Below are positions 19,932 to 29,260 of a DNA stretch of 63,292 bases, piece after piece. The position numbers were made by a program, and so were the translations under genes. The notes beneath the pieces were generated by a model. It was given only the letters and a program-made list of their open reading frames with translations. It searched no databases and was not told where the DNA came from. Position 1 is the first letter of the stretch; each line of letters begins with the position of its first letter. Source of the DNA: Sphingopyxis sp. (GTDB lineage Bacteria > Pseudomonadota > Alphaproteobacteria > Sphingomonadales > Sphingomonadaceae); NCBI RefSeq assembly GCF_019459305.1, contig NZ_JAIBES010000035.1:1-63292 (forward strand), written 5' to 3'.

Positions 19932-20180
19932 GTGATCATGACCGACCAATCTCCCCCGCCGCCGCCCCAGGACGACGAACCCGAAGAAAATGAAGTGCTG
20001 CGCGCGGCGCGCGAGCAGCGTCAGCAGAAAGAAGCCGCCGACGCGGCCCAGGCGGCGGATCGCGAAGCGACGAAGGGCGGCAAGCGCGGCTGGAAAACTG
20101 CGGCCGCGGCGGGGCTGGGTATCGGTTCGGCGGCGGTGATTGCGGCGCTGCTTTACGCGAACCGCGACAAGATCAAGTGA
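19932..20180 (+). CDS. Small C-tail-anchored membrane protein, unknown function
   Basis: An 82-aa protein: an acidic, proline-rich start (DQSPPPPPQDDEPEENE), a coiled-coil-like charged stretch (REQRQQKEAADAAQAADREA), then one hydrophobic segment (AAAAGLGIGSAAVIAALLY) with a short basic tail NRDKIK. GTG at 19932 has AAGGA 5 nt upstream; an in-frame ATG is at 19938. It lies 14 nt behind ald and may be co-transcribed. No family recognised. Confidence 0.6.
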   Translation: MIMTDQSPPPPPQDDEPEENEVLRAAREQRQQKEAADAAQAADREATKGGKRGWKTAAAAGLGIGSAAVIAALLYANRDKIK

Positions 20181-20655
20181 CGGATCAACCCGTTCGGCTG
20201 ACCTGAACGGAATGGCAATGCGTGATCCGGGCGAAAGCCGGGATATAGGTAAGGAAGAAGGGTCGAGAGTCCCTTTTTTTTGCGACAGAATGGCTGCCTT
20301 GGGTTGGGAAGCGGCCATTTCCAACTTCGTCATGCTGAACTTGTTTCAGCATCGATGGCCCGACCCCTTGTTTCACGCCGCGCCGAAGGAAACGGCAGGC
20401 CATGAACCCTGAAACAAGTTCAGGGGACGCAATAAGCAATGCCCGACCTTCGTTCTTTCAGAGCGAAGTCGAGAACCCATCGATAAGGAAGCAACCCGAA
20501 TTGCATCCCAATGTCGATAGCGGTCTGCACGCCAACATAAAGCGGCGCTGCCCCCATCGATTTCTTCCCGCCCACGCCCGCTAAGCAATTGCATATCGCG
20601 TCCATGGCGCTAAACCGGCGCCCATCGACCGAATAGAGTCAGAAACGGGGCTGAT
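20181..20655. other. 475-bp intergenic region with repeats before the sdh operon
   Basis: No convincing gene. It contains a partial gatccgggcgaaagccgggat hairpin (about 20223-20245) and a larger inverted repeat at 20328-20429. The sdh promoter should be in its right-hand part but no clear hexamers stand out. Confidence 0.6.
20328..20429. repeat. CTGAACTTGTTTCAG-type inverted repeat (family R4-like)
   Basis: CGTCATGCTGAACTTGTTTCAG faces CCTGAAACAAGTTCAGGGGACG across about 55 nt, a long palindromic intergenic unit of a type common in sphingomonads. Confidence 0.7.
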
Positions 20656-21099
20656 ATGGCTGGCAACGAACCGAATGCGCGCCCGCGCGCGCCGCACTTG
20701 CAAGTGTATAAATGGGGCCCCGCGATGGCGGTCTCGATCCTTCATCGCGCCAGCGGCGACGGCCTGGCGATTGTCGGCGCAGGCCTGTTTCTGTGGTGGC
20801 TCGGGGCGATTGCGGCTGGACCCGAGGCTTATGCGTCGTTTGTTGCATGCATCTGGCATGATCCCAACCCCGAAATCAGCCTGTTTCACCAGATCACCAA
20901 CATATTGGGCAAGGTCGTGCTGATCGGGCTGACCTGGGCCTTTTTCCAGCATCTGTTTTCGGGGCTGCGTCACCTCGTGCTCGACACCGGCGCGGGATAT
21001 GAGCTCAAGACCAACAAGCTGTGGTCGATCGTCGTGATCGCCGCGGGCGTGTTCGCGACCGCCGCGACCTGGCTTTATATCATGGCGGGAGCACTCTGA
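20656..21099 (+). CDS. sdhC: Succinate dehydrogenase cytochrome b556 subunit
   Basis: A 147-aa membrane anchor subunit of complex II. It has the ubiquinone-site block S27-x-x-H30-R31 (AVSILHRASG), three hydrophobic helices and the haem-region FFQHLFSGLRHLVLD (H99, H106). Its TGA overlaps the sdhD ATG by one base. Confidence 0.94.
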   Translation: MAGNEPNARPRAPHLQVYKWGPAMAVSILHRASGDGLAIVGAGLFLWWLGAIAAGPEAYASFVACIWHDPNPEISLFHQITNILGKVVLIGLTWAFFQHLFSGLRHLVLDTGAGYELKTNKLWSIVVIAAGVFATAATWLYIMAGAL

Positions 21100-21500
21100 T
21101 GGGCGACGGCTCGCATCTCGGCAAGGTCCGCGGCCTTGGCTCGTCGGGGCATGGTTCGCACCACTGGCTGCAACAGCGTCTGACCGCGCTCGGCAATATC
21201 TTGCTTGTCGGTTTCCTGTTCGTGTCGCTGATACGGCTGCCGCTCGGAGATCATGGCGCGGTGCTGCGTTGGGCGGCGAACCCGATGGTCGCGCTCGCGC
21301 TGATCCTGATGGTGGTCAGCGTCTTCTGGCATCTGCGGCTCGGCCTCACCGTATTGCTCGAGGATTATGTCCATGGGCCGATGCGCTTGCTCGCGCTCGT
21401 CCTGCTCAATTTCTACGCCATCGGCGGCGCCGCCTACGGGATCTTTACGATCGCCCGCATCGCGCTGGCACCCGTCGTGGCCGGCCCGGGGGGCATGTGA
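21099..21500 (+). CDS. sdhD: Succinate dehydrogenase hydrophobic membrane anchor subunit
   Basis: A 133-aa protein with three transmembrane helices and the SdhD motif [21 protein letters not shown] (H78, candidate haem ligand, and Asp/Tyr of the quinone site). The start is the ATG that overlaps the sdhC stop (TGATG). sdhA starts 2 nt beyond its stop. Confidence 0.93.
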   Translation: MGDGSHLGKVRGLGSSGHGSHHWLQQRLTALGNILLVGFLFVSLIRLPLGDHGAVLRWAANPMVALALILMVVSVFWHLRLGLTVLLEDYVHGPMRLLALVLLNFYAIGGAAYGIFTIARIALAPVVAGPGGM

Positions 21501-21501
21501 C

Positions 21502-23304
21502 ATGACCGAAGCTTACAAGATCATCGACCATATCTATGACACCGTCGTCGTCGGCGCCGGGGGATCGGGCCTGCGCGCGACCATGGGCAGCGCCGAAGCG
21601 GGGCTGAAGACCGCGTGCATCACCAAGGTGTTCCCGACCCGCAGCCACACCGTTGCGGCGCAGGGCGGCATCGCCGCATCGCTGGGCAACAATTCGCCCG
21701 ACCATTGGCAATGGCATATGTACGACACCGTCAAGGGTTCCGACTGGCTCGGCGACCAGGACGCGATCGAATATATGGTCCGCGAAGCACCGCAGGCGGT
21801 GTACGAGCTTGAACACGCCGGGGTGCCCTTCTCGCGCAATGCCGACGGCTCGATCTATCAGCGTCCGTTCGGTGGCCATATGCAGAATATGGGCGAAGGC
21901 CCGCCGGTCCAGCGCACCGCCGCCGCCGCCGACCGTACCGGCCACGCGATGCTCCATGCGCTCTATCAGCAGTCGCTGAAATATGACGCCGACTTCTTCG
22001 TCGAATATTTTGCGCTCGACCTGATCATGGAAAATGGCGAGTGCCGCGGCGTGATCGCGCTGTGCATGGACGACGGCAGCATCCACCGTTTCCGCTCGCA
22101 AGCCGTCGTGCTCGCGACCGGCGGCTACGGCCGCAGCTATTTCACCGCGACCTCGGCGCACACCTGCACCGGCGACGGCGGCGGCATGGTGCTGCGCGCC
22201 GGGCTGCCTTTGCAGGACATGGAGTTTGTTCAGTTTCACCCGACCGGCATTTACGGCGCCGGCGTGCTGATCACCGAAGGTGCGCGCGGCGAGGGCGGGT
22301 ATCTGACCAATTCCGAGGGTGAGCGGTTCATGGAACGCTATGCCCCGTCTGCCAAGGATCTGGCGTCGCGCGACGTCGTGTCGCGCTCGATGGCGCTCGA
22401 AATTCGCGAAGGCCGCGGTGTCGGCCCGCACAAGGACCATATCTTCCTGCACCTCGACCATATCGACGCGGCGGTGCTGGCTGAGCGGCTGCCCGGCATT
22501 ACCGAAAGCGGCAAGGTGTTCGCGGGGGTCGACCTGACGCGTCAGCCGCTGCCAGTCGTGCCGACGGTCCATTATAATATGGGTGGCATCCCGTGTAATT
22601 ATCATGGCGAAGTCGTGACCTTGGGCAAGGACGGACCCGATACCGTCGTCCCCGGCCTGTTCGCGGTCGGTGAAGCGGCCTGTGTGTCCGTGCATGGCGC
22701 GAACCGCTTGGGCTCGAACAGCCTGATCGACCTCGTCGTCTTTGGCCGCGCGACCGGGCATCGCCTACGCGACATCATCAAGCCGGGTGCGGCGCAGCAG
22801 CCGCTGTCGACCGATAGCGCCGATCTGGCGCTCGGCCGTCTCGACCATTTCCGTCACGCCAAGGGCGGCTCGCCGACCGCGGAAATCCGCACCGAGATGC
22901 AGCGCGCCATGTCGGCGCACGCCGCGGTGTTCCGCACCGACGAACTGATGGCCGAGGGCAAGGAAAAGCTGACCAAGACCTACCAGCGGATGAACGACGT
23001 CGGCGTCACCGACCGCAGTCTGATCTGGAACACCGACCTGGTCGAAACGCTCGAGCTCGACAATCTGATCAGCCAGGCGACGGTCACGATGCATTCGGCG
23101 TATAACCGCAAGGAAAGCCGCGGCGCTCACGCACATGAGGATTTCCCGAACCGCGACGATGCGAACTGGATGAAGCACACGGTGGCATGGTTCGACGGAT
23201 GGGGTGGCAAGGGCGGCGGCGTTCGCCTCGATTACCGCCCGGTTCACGAATATACGCTGTCGGACGATGTCGAATATATCAAGCCGAAGGCGCGGGTTTA
23301 TTGA
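21502..23304 (+). CDS. sdhA: Succinate dehydrogenase flavoprotein subunit
   Basis: A 600-aa flavoprotein that oxidises succinate. It has the FAD dinucleotide fold ([21 protein letters not shown]), the covalent-FAD region [17 protein letters not shown], the active-site arginine segment [39 protein letters not shown] and [20 protein letters not shown]. It ends in YIKPKARVY, as typical. The iron-sulphur subunit gene sdhB, usually next, is absent here. Confidence 0.97.
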   Translation: MTEAYKIIDHIYDTVVVGAGGSGLRATMGSAEAGLKTACITKVFPTRSHTVAAQGGIAASLGNNSPDHWQWHMYDTVKGSDWLGDQDAIEYMVREAPQAVYELEHAGVPFSRNADGSIYQRPFGGHMQNMGEGPPVQRTAAAADRTGHAMLHALYQQSLKYDADFFVEYFALDLIMENGECRGVIALCMDDGSIHRFRSQAVVLATGGYGRSYFTATSAHTCTGDGGGMVLRAGLPLQDMEFVQFHPTGIYGAGVLITEGARGEGGYLTNSEGERFMERYAPSAKDLASRDVVSRSMALEIREGRGVGPHKDHIFLHLDHIDAAVLAERLPGITESGKVFAGVDLTRQPLPVVPTVHYNMGGIPCNYHGEVVTLGKDGPDTVVPGLFAVGEAACVSVHGANRLGSNSLIDLVVFGRATGHRLRDIIKPGAAQQPLSTDSADLALGRLDHFRHAKGGSPTAEIRTEMQRAMSAHAAVFRTDELMAEGKEKLTKTYQRMNDVGVTDRSLIWNTDLVETLELDNLISQATVTMHSAYNRKESRGAHAHEDFPNRDDANWMKHTVAWFDGWGGKGGGVRLDYRPVHEYTLSDDVEYIKPKARVY

Positions 23305-23365
23305 GGGAGCGGCGGGGTCGGAGTTCTGCGCGAAACCAAGTGCAGCAAGCTGACGCCAGGCGATC

Positions 23366-23662
23366 CTAATCTGTCAAATGGCGGACGGCATCGCGGCGCT
23401 CGTGCATCACGCGAACGACGTCGATCTTTTCGTCTTCGATCAGGAAGAAGATGAAGTGATGTCCGCTCCGCATCCGGCGTGGCCCCGGACAGGCTTCCCA
23501 CTCTTCGGGATAGCGCAGACCGTTGATGGCGAGACGATCGATAACTTTTGGAATGTCACCGACGTAGCGAAGCGCCTGGTCGCGACCCCCTTGTTCGATG
23601 GTGTAGTCGGCGGCGTCTTCGATATCCACTTCCGCCTCGGGGTGCACGACGATGTTATGCAT
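23366..23662 (-). CDS. ParE/RelE-family toxin
   Basis: A 98-aa protein with the ParE pattern: HPEAEVDIEDAADYTIEQGGRDQALRYVGDIPKVIDRL, YPEEWEACPGPRRMRSGHHFIFFLIEDEKIDVVRVMHERRDAVRHL. ParE toxins usually poison gyrase. Its ATG (23662) overlaps the stop of the antitoxin's proper frame by 8 nt. The antitoxin before it is disrupted, so a single frame is now open from 23842 through the toxin. Orientation is against sdhA. Confidence 0.85.
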   Translation of the reverse strand: MHNIVVHPEAEVDIEDAADYTIEQGGRDQALRYVGDIPKVIDRLAINGLRYPEEWEACPGPRRMRSGHHFIFFLIEDEKIDVVRVMHERRDAVRHLTD

Positions 23663-23905
23663 CGCCTTCGGGGCCGAACTTTCGTTCCATGAAAGCATCC
23701 CAGTCGAATGGCTGTGGGGGCCGCTGTCGATGCCTTTCTGAATTTCGCGCCGCAAAGCCTCGGCCCGGTCATCATAGGCGATATAGCGCCGCATCGCTTC
23801 GCGCACGACTTCGCTCGTCGTCGCAAATTCGCCCGATTCCACCTTGCGGCGTGCGAATTTGATGAAGGGTTCGCCGAGGGCGACCGATGTGTTTTTGCGA
23901 GCCCT
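23655..23905 (-). pseudogene. ParD-like antitoxin, start codon lost and -1 frameshifted
   Basis: In one frame this encodes ARKNTSVALGEPFIKF, then VESGEFATTSEVVREAMRRY and ALRREIQKGIDSG, a clear ParD ribbon-helix-helix antitoxin. Two lesions are visible. The codon expected to be ATG is AGG (23905-23903), with no in-frame start before a GTG at 23842. After GIDSGP the frame slips at a run of five C (G at 23716-23720 on the plus strand). One more C would restore a typical ending FDWDAFMERKFGPEGDA with a stop at 23655. As written, the remnant is fused in frame to the toxin. A sequencing error in the homopolymer cannot be excluded. Confidence 0.72.
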
Positions 23906-23937
23906 GACGTCAAATTACCAAAATTCGGTACCAGCGG

Positions 23938-24225
23938 CTAGAACCAGCTTTCGATCGGGTTGATGTCCGAGAAGGGCCGATCGACGTCCTGGCCCATAAT
24001 CCAAAGCTTCTGGCACGCAATGGCGAAAAAGATCAGCGCGACGGTCCACACGATGAAGGTCTTGCGCGCGATCCAGCGGCGTTCGGCTTCGGCGGCGGCG
24101 GCCCGCGCCTTGTAATCGATGCCGAGCTCGCCCTCGAACTCGGCAACCAGCTGCGCGCGACGGGTACGCGAGATATTCGCGATACTCGCGTTACTTTCAT
24201 CAACCTTTGCGCGGCGAGTCGCCAT
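23938..24225 (-). CDS. Small membrane protein, unknown function
   Basis: A 95-aa protein with a basic, charged N-terminal 60 residues (MATRRAKVDESNASIANISRTRRAQLVAEFEGELGIDYKARAAAAEAERRW) and one transmembrane segment (TFIVWTVALIFFAIACQKLWI), then a short tail. The ATG at 24225 is the natural start because the longer open frame overlaps the DUF167 gene. No family recognised. Confidence 0.6.
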   Translation of the reverse strand: MATRRAKVDESNASIANISRTRRAQLVAEFEGELGIDYKARAAAAEAERRWIARKTFIVWTVALIFFAIACQKLWIMGQDVDRPFSDINPIESWF

Positions 24226-24301
24226 TGTTGCACCCTGACCCAGATAGTCCTGCCGCCGGACATAAGGCACAGCCCCTGCGAAAGCGTTAACTTGAGGCAA
24301 A

Positions 24302-24583
24302 TCAATCGGGCGCGATCGCGATGAGTTTGATCCGACCCGTCGCGCCACGCAGCAGGGTGAGGTCGCGGCGCGGGCGGCCCAGAGCGGCGGCGAGCAAAGC
24401 GAGCACGGCATGGTTCGCAGCGCCGTCGGCAGGCGGGGCGGTGACGCGCAGAAGGACGCTTTGACCGTCGATCTGCACATCGTCGCGCGCTGCGCCGGGC
24501 GTGACCCGCACCTCCAGCCTGCCGGTCGGCGCCGCGAGATCCCGCAGCGCCGCCGTCAGGACGGGATCGCGCCGATATTTCAG
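24302..24583 (-). CDS. DUF167/YggU-family protein
   Basis: A protein of about 93 aa matching the DUF167 family: LEVRVTPGAARDDVQIDGQSVLLRVTAPPADGAANHAVLALLAAALGRPRRDLTLLRGATGRIKLIAI. Function in bacteria is not established. No ATG, GTG or TTG lies in frame close to the domain; a CTG at 24583 or 24559 would overlap or follow the end of the quinone oxidoreductase gene, so the start is uncertain. Confidence 0.75.
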   Translation of the reverse strand: MKYRRDPVLTAALRDLAAPTGRLEVRVTPGAARDDVQIDGQSVLLRVTAPPADGAANHAVLALLAAALGRPRRDLTLLRGATGRIKLIAIAPD

Positions 24584-25578
24584 ATCGTGACGACCAGCTT
24601 GCCGACCGCGCTGCGGTCGCCAAGCTTGGCGATCGCCTTGCCGCCGTCGGCGAGGGCGTAGGTGCCGGTGACGCGCGGCTTGATCTTGCCCTGTTCCCAC
24701 AACTGGAACAGGCGCGCGACATGCGCACGGTTGCGCTCCGGCTCGCGCGCGACGAAGGCGCCCCAGAACACGCCCGCGACGTCGCAGCTTTTGAGCAAGG
24801 TCAGGTTGAGCGGCAGGCGCGGGATGCCCGCGGGGAAGCCCACGACGAGGTAGCGGCCTTCCCATGCGATCGAACGCAGCGCGGGCTCGGCATAATCACC
24901 GCCGACGGCGTCATAGATGACATTCGCGCCGCCCGGTCCGACCGCTTCCTTAAAGGTGTTCGCGAGTGCCTTGGACTGATCCTTGTCGAACGGCTGGCGG
25001 CCATAGATCACCACCTCATCCGCGCCCGCCTGCCGCGCGATTTCGGCCTTTTCTTCGCTTGAAACCCCGGCGACGACGCGCGCGCCGAACGCTTTGCCCA
25101 GTTCGACCGCGGCAATACCGACGCCGCCCGAGGCGCCGAGGACGAGCAAAGTCTCGCCTTCCTGAATGTGACCGCGATCGACCAGCGCGTGGATGCTGGT
25201 GCCATAGGTCATCAGCAGCGATGCGCCCTCGGCGAAGTCATGGCCTTCGGGCAGGTGATAGACGTTGTGGACGCCGACCGCGACGGCTTCGGACATGCCG
25301 CCATTGCCGCACCCGGCGATGACGCGGTCGCCGATCTTGAACCCGGTCACGCCTTCGCCGACTTCGGCGACGAGGCCCGCGACTTCGCCGCCGGGGGCAA
25401 AGGGGCGCGCGGGCTTGAACTGATATTTGTCCTCGATAATCAGCGTGTCGGGGAAATTGACCGCGCACGCCTTGACGTCGATGACGATCTGGTCAGCGCC
25501 TGCGGTCGGCCGTGGCAACTCACCGAGAACCAGCGTTTCGGGGCCGCCAGTGGCGGTCGACAAGAGAGCCTTCATCAT
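24580..25578 (-). CDS. NADPH:quinone oxidoreductase-like zinc-independent MDR protein
   Basis: A 332-aa medium-chain dehydrogenase/reductase of the quinone-oxidoreductase (Qor) type. It has the N-terminal GroES-like part (PFAPGGEVAGLVAEVGEGVTGFKIGDRV), the nucleotide-binding VLGASGGVGIAAVELGKAFGARVVAG and NVIYDAVGGDY. No zinc ligands are seen. Two ATGs in tandem (25578, 25575) follow AAGGAGA; the second has the better spacing. Substrate unknown. Confidence 0.87.
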   Translation of the reverse strand: MMKALLSTATGGPETLVLGELPRPTAGADQIVIDVKACAVNFPDTLIIEDKYQFKPARPFAPGGEVAGLVAEVGEGVTGFKIGDRVIAGCGNGGMSEAVAVGVHNVYHLPEGHDFAEGASLLMTYGTSIHALVDRGHIQEGETLLVLGASGGVGIAAVELGKAFGARVVAGVSSEEKAEIARQAGADEVVIYGRQPFDKDQSKALANTFKEAVGPGGANVIYDAVGGDYAEPALRSIAWEGRYLVVGFPAGIPRLPLNLTLLKSCDVAGVFWGAFVAREPERNRAHVARLFQLWEQGKIKPRVTGTYALADGGKAIAKLGDRSAVGKLVVTI

Positions 25579-25585
25579 CTTCTCC

Positions 25586-26179
25586 TTATGCCAGCGTCGG
25601 CGTTAGCCAAGGCTGGGTTTTTGCTATCATTTGTTCATGCGCGGCGATCGCCGCATCGCTTTTTTCGGTGAGTGAAATCTCGTCGAGCCCGTTCAGCAGA
25701 CACATTTTTCGGAACGGGTCGATCTCGAAAGTAAAGCGGTCCTGGAACGGCGTCGTCACCGTCTGGGTGTCGAGATCGACATGGATCGGATCGGTCGCCG
25801 CGACTTCCATCAACCGGTCGATGGCCGATTGGGGAAGCACGACTGGCAGGATGCCGTTCTTGACCGCGTTGCCCGAGAAGATGTCGGAATAGCTGGGCGC
25901 GATCACGACACGGATACCGAGGTCACCGAGCGCCCACGCGGCATGCTCGCGGCTCGACCCGCAGCCGAAATTGTCGCCCGCGATCAGGATTGGGGCTTGC
26001 CTGTACTCGGGCTGGTCGAACAGATTGTTGGGGTCGGCACGCAGCGTTTCGAACGCACCCTTGCCCAGCCCTTCGCGGCTGATCGTCTTCAGCCATTTCG
26101 CCGGGATTATGACGTCGGTGTCGACATTCTTCAGCCCGAACGGGATGGCGCGGCCTTCGATTTTTTCGATCGGTGCCAT
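25586..26179 (-). CDS. leuD: 3-isopropylmalate dehydratase small subunit
   Basis: A 197-aa swivel-domain subunit of isopropylmalate isomerase in leucine synthesis. Signature blocks are [38 protein letters not shown] and [22 protein letters not shown]. Its ATG lies 1 nt behind the stop of the metallo-hydrolase gene (TAGCATG), so translation is probably coupled. Confidence 0.95.
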   Translation of the reverse strand: MAPIEKIEGRAIPFGLKNVDTDVIIPAKWLKTISREGLGKGAFETLRADPNNLFDQPEYRQAPILIAGDNFGCGSSREHAAWALGDLGIRVVIAPSYSDIFSGNAVKNGILPVVLPQSAIDRLMEVAATDPIHVDLDTQTVTTPFQDRFTFEIDPFRKMCLLNGLDEISLTEKSDAAIAAHEQMIAKTQPWLTPTLA

Positions 26180-26180
26180 G

Positions 26181-27029
26181 CTATTCGGCGGCCTGCGGGA
26201 AAGCAGGCAGCTTGCCGACGTCGCGCGGTTCATGCTGGATGATCACCGTCGCTTTCAGATTTTTGGCCAGCGCCTTGAAGCGGTCGAAAGACGCGAGCGT
26301 GTCGGCGCGGTTGGTGTTAAAGGTCGGCACGCCTTCGCTGTCGTAATTTTCCTGAAAATGCGCCTGATCCCCGGTCAGCAGCACCGTCCCCATTCCCGCC
26401 AGTCGCACCAGCAGCGTATGATGGCCCGGGGTATGCCCCGGCATGTCGAACATCACCACGCTGCCATCGCCGAAAACATCTTTGTCGCGCGCGACCGGAT
26501 CGACCTTGCCGCCGCCGCTGATCCAATGCGCGAAAGGTGTCGGATCGACAAACGCGGGTGGAGGGCTCTGGGTCAGCAAGTCCCAGTCACTTTTGCCGAT
26601 AAAAAGCTTCGCCGTGGGGAAATCGGGCAGCTGGGCGATATGGTCGAAATGGAAGTGGCTGACCCCGACGATGTCGATGTCCTCGGGCTTGAGGTCAAGC
26701 TCGGCGAGCTGCTCGACGAGGGTACGGGTCACTGACGCCGACATGTCGCCGTCTGCACTGAAGGCCGCGCCTTTCAGCGCAGACGGCAATCCCAGATCCC
26801 ACAGCATCAGCTGGTCGCCGTGGCGAATGAGGTAACAACCGACCGTCAGGTCTCGGCTCTGCCCCGGATAGGCCTCGGTGTCCGAAAAGGCGTTGAGCCG
26901 GTTCACCCGCACCGTGCCGCAATCGAGGCGGGTCAGGCTGACCTTGGCCGCCGCAGGCTTGTCCTGCGCGATGGCGGGGGCGGCGAGTGCCAGTGCCGCT
27001 GCGGCTGATGCGATAGCTTTCCAGATCAT
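26181..27029 (-). CDS. Exported metallo-beta-lactamase-fold hydrolase, AHL-lactonase-like
   Basis: A 282-aa protein with a signal peptide ([22 protein letters not shown]) and the dinuclear-zinc motif H125-F-H127-F-D129-H130, followed by [17 protein letters not shown] and IQHEP. The arrangement is that of the N-acyl-homoserine-lactone lactonase group, but substrate is not proven and the export signal places it in the periplasm. GGAGG lies 13 nt before the ATG at 27029. It sits between leuC and leuD, which is not usual. Confidence 0.83.
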   Translation of the reverse strand: MIWKAIASAAAALALAAPAIAQDKPAAAKVSLTRLDCGTVRVNRLNAFSDTEAYPGQSRDLTVGCYLIRHGDQLMLWDLGLPSALKGAAFSADGDMSASVTRTLVEQLAELDLKPEDIDIVGVSHFHFDHIAQLPDFPTAKLFIGKSDWDLLTQSPPPAFVDPTPFAHWISGGGKVDPVARDKDVFGDGSVVMFDMPGHTPGHHTLLVRLAGMGTVLLTGDQAHFQENYDSEGVPTFNTNRADTLASFDRFKALAKNLKATVIIQHEPRDVGKLPAFPQAAE

Positions 27030-27054
27030 GCTCTTGGCTCCCTCCGTCACGCGC

Positions 27055-28485
27055 TCAATCGATCAATTCCCGCACGTCGGTGAGCCGCCCGGTCACCGCC
27101 GCCGCCGCTGCCATCGCGGGGGAGACGAGGTGGGTGCGGCTGCCCGGCCCTTGACGGCCGACGAAATTGCGGTTGCTGGTGCTGGCGCAGCGTTCGCCCG
27201 CGGGTACCTTGTCTGGGTTCATGCCGAGGCACGCTGAGCAGCCCGGCTCGCGCCACTCCAGACCCGCGTCGGTGAAGATGCGGTCGAGCCCTTCGGCCTC
27301 GGCCTGTGCCTTCACCAGCCCCGATCCGGGGACCACGATTGCCCATTTGACGTTGGCCGCCTTGTGGCGACCTTTCAGCACGGCGGCGGCAGCGCGCAGA
27401 TCTTCGATCCGGCTGTTGGTACAGCTGCCGATGAAGATATTCTCGATCGGTACGTCTTGCATCCGCGTACCGGGCTCCAACCCCATATAGGCGAGCGACT
27501 TGGCGACGGCGGCCTGTTTCGACGGGTCGGCAAAGCTGTCCGGCGCGGGGACGGTGCCGGTGATCGGCACGACATCCTCGGGGCTGGTGCCCCAGGTGAC
27601 GCTGGGCGCGATTTCGGCGGCGTCGATGACGACGGTCTTGTCATAGGTCGCGCCCGGATCGGTCGCGAGGCTGGTCCAGTAAGCGATCGCGGCGTCCCAG
27701 TCGGCGCCCTTCGGCGCATAGGGACGACCCTTGAGATAGGCGAAGGTCGTTGTATCCGGCGCGATCAGCCCAGCGCGCGCGCCGCCCTCGATCGCCATGT
27801 TGCTGACCGTCAGGCGACCCTCGACGCTCAACGCGCGGATTGTGCTGCCGGTATATTCGATGACATGGCCGGTGCCGCCAGCGGCACCGATGGTGCCGGT
27901 GATGTGGAGAATGATGTCTTTCGCGGTGACGCCGGGACCGACCTCGCCCTCGACGCGCACTTCCATCGTTTTCGCAGGCTGGAGCAGCAAGGTCTGCGTC
28001 GCGAGCACATGCTCGACCTCGCTGGTTCCGATCCCGAATGCCAGCGCGCCGATGCCGCCGTGGCACGCGGTGTGGCTGTCGCCGCAGACGATCGTCGTTC
28101 CGGGCAGTGAAAAGCCCTGTTCGGGGCCGACGACATGGACGATGCCCTGCTCGGCGGCGGTGGCGTCGATGTAGCGGATGCCGAAATCGGGGGCATTGGT
28201 TTCGAGCGCGGCGAGCTGCGCCGCGCTTTCCACGTCGGCAATCGGCAGCCGGTTGCCCGCCGCATCCTTGCGCGCCGTCGTCGGCAGGTTGTGATCGGGT
28301 ACCGCCAGCGTCAGGTCGGGGCGGCGCACCGTGCGCCCGCTCGCGCGCAGCCCGGCAAACGCCTGCGGACTGGTGACTTCATGGACGAGGTGGCGGTCGA
28401 TGAAGATCAGGCAGGTACCGTCGGAGCGCTGTTCGACAACATGCGCGTCCCAGATTTTTTCATACAGTGTGCGGGGGCGAGTCAT
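27055..28485 (-). CDS. leuC: 3-isopropylmalate dehydratase large subunit
   Basis: A 476-aa aconitase-family subunit of isopropylmalate isomerase. The [4Fe-4S] ligands are in [13 protein letters not shown] and [13 protein letters not shown], with [33 protein letters not shown] upstream. Length is standard. The following metallo-hydrolase gene begins 25 nt after its stop. No obvious leucine leader peptide was found upstream. Confidence 0.96.
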   Translation of the reverse strand: MTRPRTLYEKIWDAHVVEQRSDGTCLIFIDRHLVHEVTSPQAFAGLRASGRTVRRPDLTLAVPDHNLPTTARKDAAGNRLPIADVESAAQLAALETNAPDFGIRYIDATAAEQGIVHVVGPEQGFSLPGTTIVCGDSHTACHGGIGALAFGIGTSEVEHVLATQTLLLQPAKTMEVRVEGEVGPGVTAKDIILHITGTIGAAGGTGHVIEYTGSTIRALSVEGRLTVSNMAIEGGARAGLIAPDTTTFAYLKGRPYAPKGADWDAAIAYWTSLATDPGATYDKTVVIDAAEIAPSVTWGTSPEDVVPITGTVPAPDSFADPSKQAAVAKSLAYMGLEPGTRMQDVPIENIFIGSCTNSRIEDLRAAAAVLKGRHKAANVKWAIVVPGSGLVKAQAEAEGLDRIFTDAGLEWREPGCSACLGMNPDKVPAGERCASTSNRNFVGRQGPGSRTHLVSPAMAAAAAVTGRLTDVRELID

Positions 28486-28642
28486 GCCGCTGCCTTAGAT
28501 CAGCGGCACAACTTTGCAAGCTGGTGGCGATAAGAAACGCAATTTTCGGTCGTGACGGTTGCCGTTAATCCTTGGTAGCGATTTTGCCGTCACCCCGGCG
28601 AAGGGAGTGGCGTGACTGATTGGCCGCGCCTATATTCGCTCC

Positions 28643-29161
28643 ATGTCGCTGCCCACCATCATCGCGCTCATTCTCGCCACTGTCCTCGCGATGGAGTTCG
28701 TCGCCTGGGCGAGCCACAAATATATCATGCATGGTTTCGGCTGGGCATGGCACCGTGACCATCATGAACCGCACGACAAGATGCTGGAAAAGAATGATCT
28801 GTTCGGGCTGTTCGGCGCGGCGCTCAGCATTTCGATGTTTGCGGTGGGCAGCCAGATGATCATGGGATCGGCGGCGTGGGAGCCGGGGACGTGGATCGGG
28901 CTGGGGGTGCTGTTTTATGGCATCATCTATACCGTCGTCCACGACGGACTGGTGCATCAACGTTATTTCCACTGGGTGCCGCGGCGCGGCTATGCCAAGC
29001 GGCTGGTGCAGGCGCACAAGCTGCACCATGCGACGATCGGCAAGGAAGGCGGGGTCAGTTTCGGCTTCGTCTTTGCGCGCGATCCAGCGAAGTTGAAGGT
29101 GGAGTTGAAGGTCCAGCGCGAGGCCGGGATTGCGGTCGTGCGTGAAGCTTTGAGCGATTAA
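28643..29161 (+). CDS. crtZ: Beta-carotene hydroxylase
   Basis: A 172-aa membrane di-iron hydroxylase that adds 3-hydroxyls to beta-ionone rings, giving zeaxanthin-type carotenoids. The His boxes are HKYIMH, HRDHHEPHD, HDGLVHQRYFHW and HKLHH. Several hydrophobic helices lie between. It stands alone here; no other carotenoid genes are in the window. It implies a yellow-orange pigmented organism, as expected for sphingomonads. Confidence 0.94.
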   Translation: MSLPTIIALILATVLAMEFVAWASHKYIMHGFGWAWHRDHHEPHDKMLEKNDLFGLFGAALSISMFAVGSQMIMGSAAWEPGTWIGLGVLFYGIIYTVVHDGLVHQRYFHWVPRRGYAKRLVQAHKLHHATIGKEGGVSFGFVFARDPAKLKVELKVQREAGIAVVREALSD

Positions 29162-29166
29162 ATTTC

Positions 29167-29247
29167 GTCATTGCGAGAAGCGAAGCGACGCGGCAATCCA
29201 CAGCCTGCGTCAACCGGCCTGGATTGCTTCGCTGCGCTCGCAATGAC
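29167..29247. repeat. GTCATTGCGAG-type inverted repeat (family R1)
   Basis: GTCATTGCGAGAAGCGAAGCGACGCGGCAATCC faces ggattgcttcgctgcgctcgcaatgac. It lies between convergent crtZ and the GST gene. Confidence 0.8.
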
Positions 29248-29260
29248 GAAGAAAATGGAG

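Noticed and set aside
20402..20584. Possible 60-aa gene in the gap before sdhC
   Set aside because: It starts within the arm of an inverted repeat, has no ribosome site and no recognisable product.
23440..23913. Alternative reading frame across the parDE locus
   Set aside because: It reads as basic low-complexity sequence; the ParD and ParE signatures are in the other frames.
24302..24865. Longer version of the DUF167 gene
   Set aside because: The extra N-terminal part is antisense-like low-complexity sequence that overlaps the well supported quinone oxidoreductase in another frame.
28643..29161. Carotenoid biosynthesis cluster around crtZ
   Set aside because: No other carotenoid gene is in the neighbourhood; crtZ stands alone.
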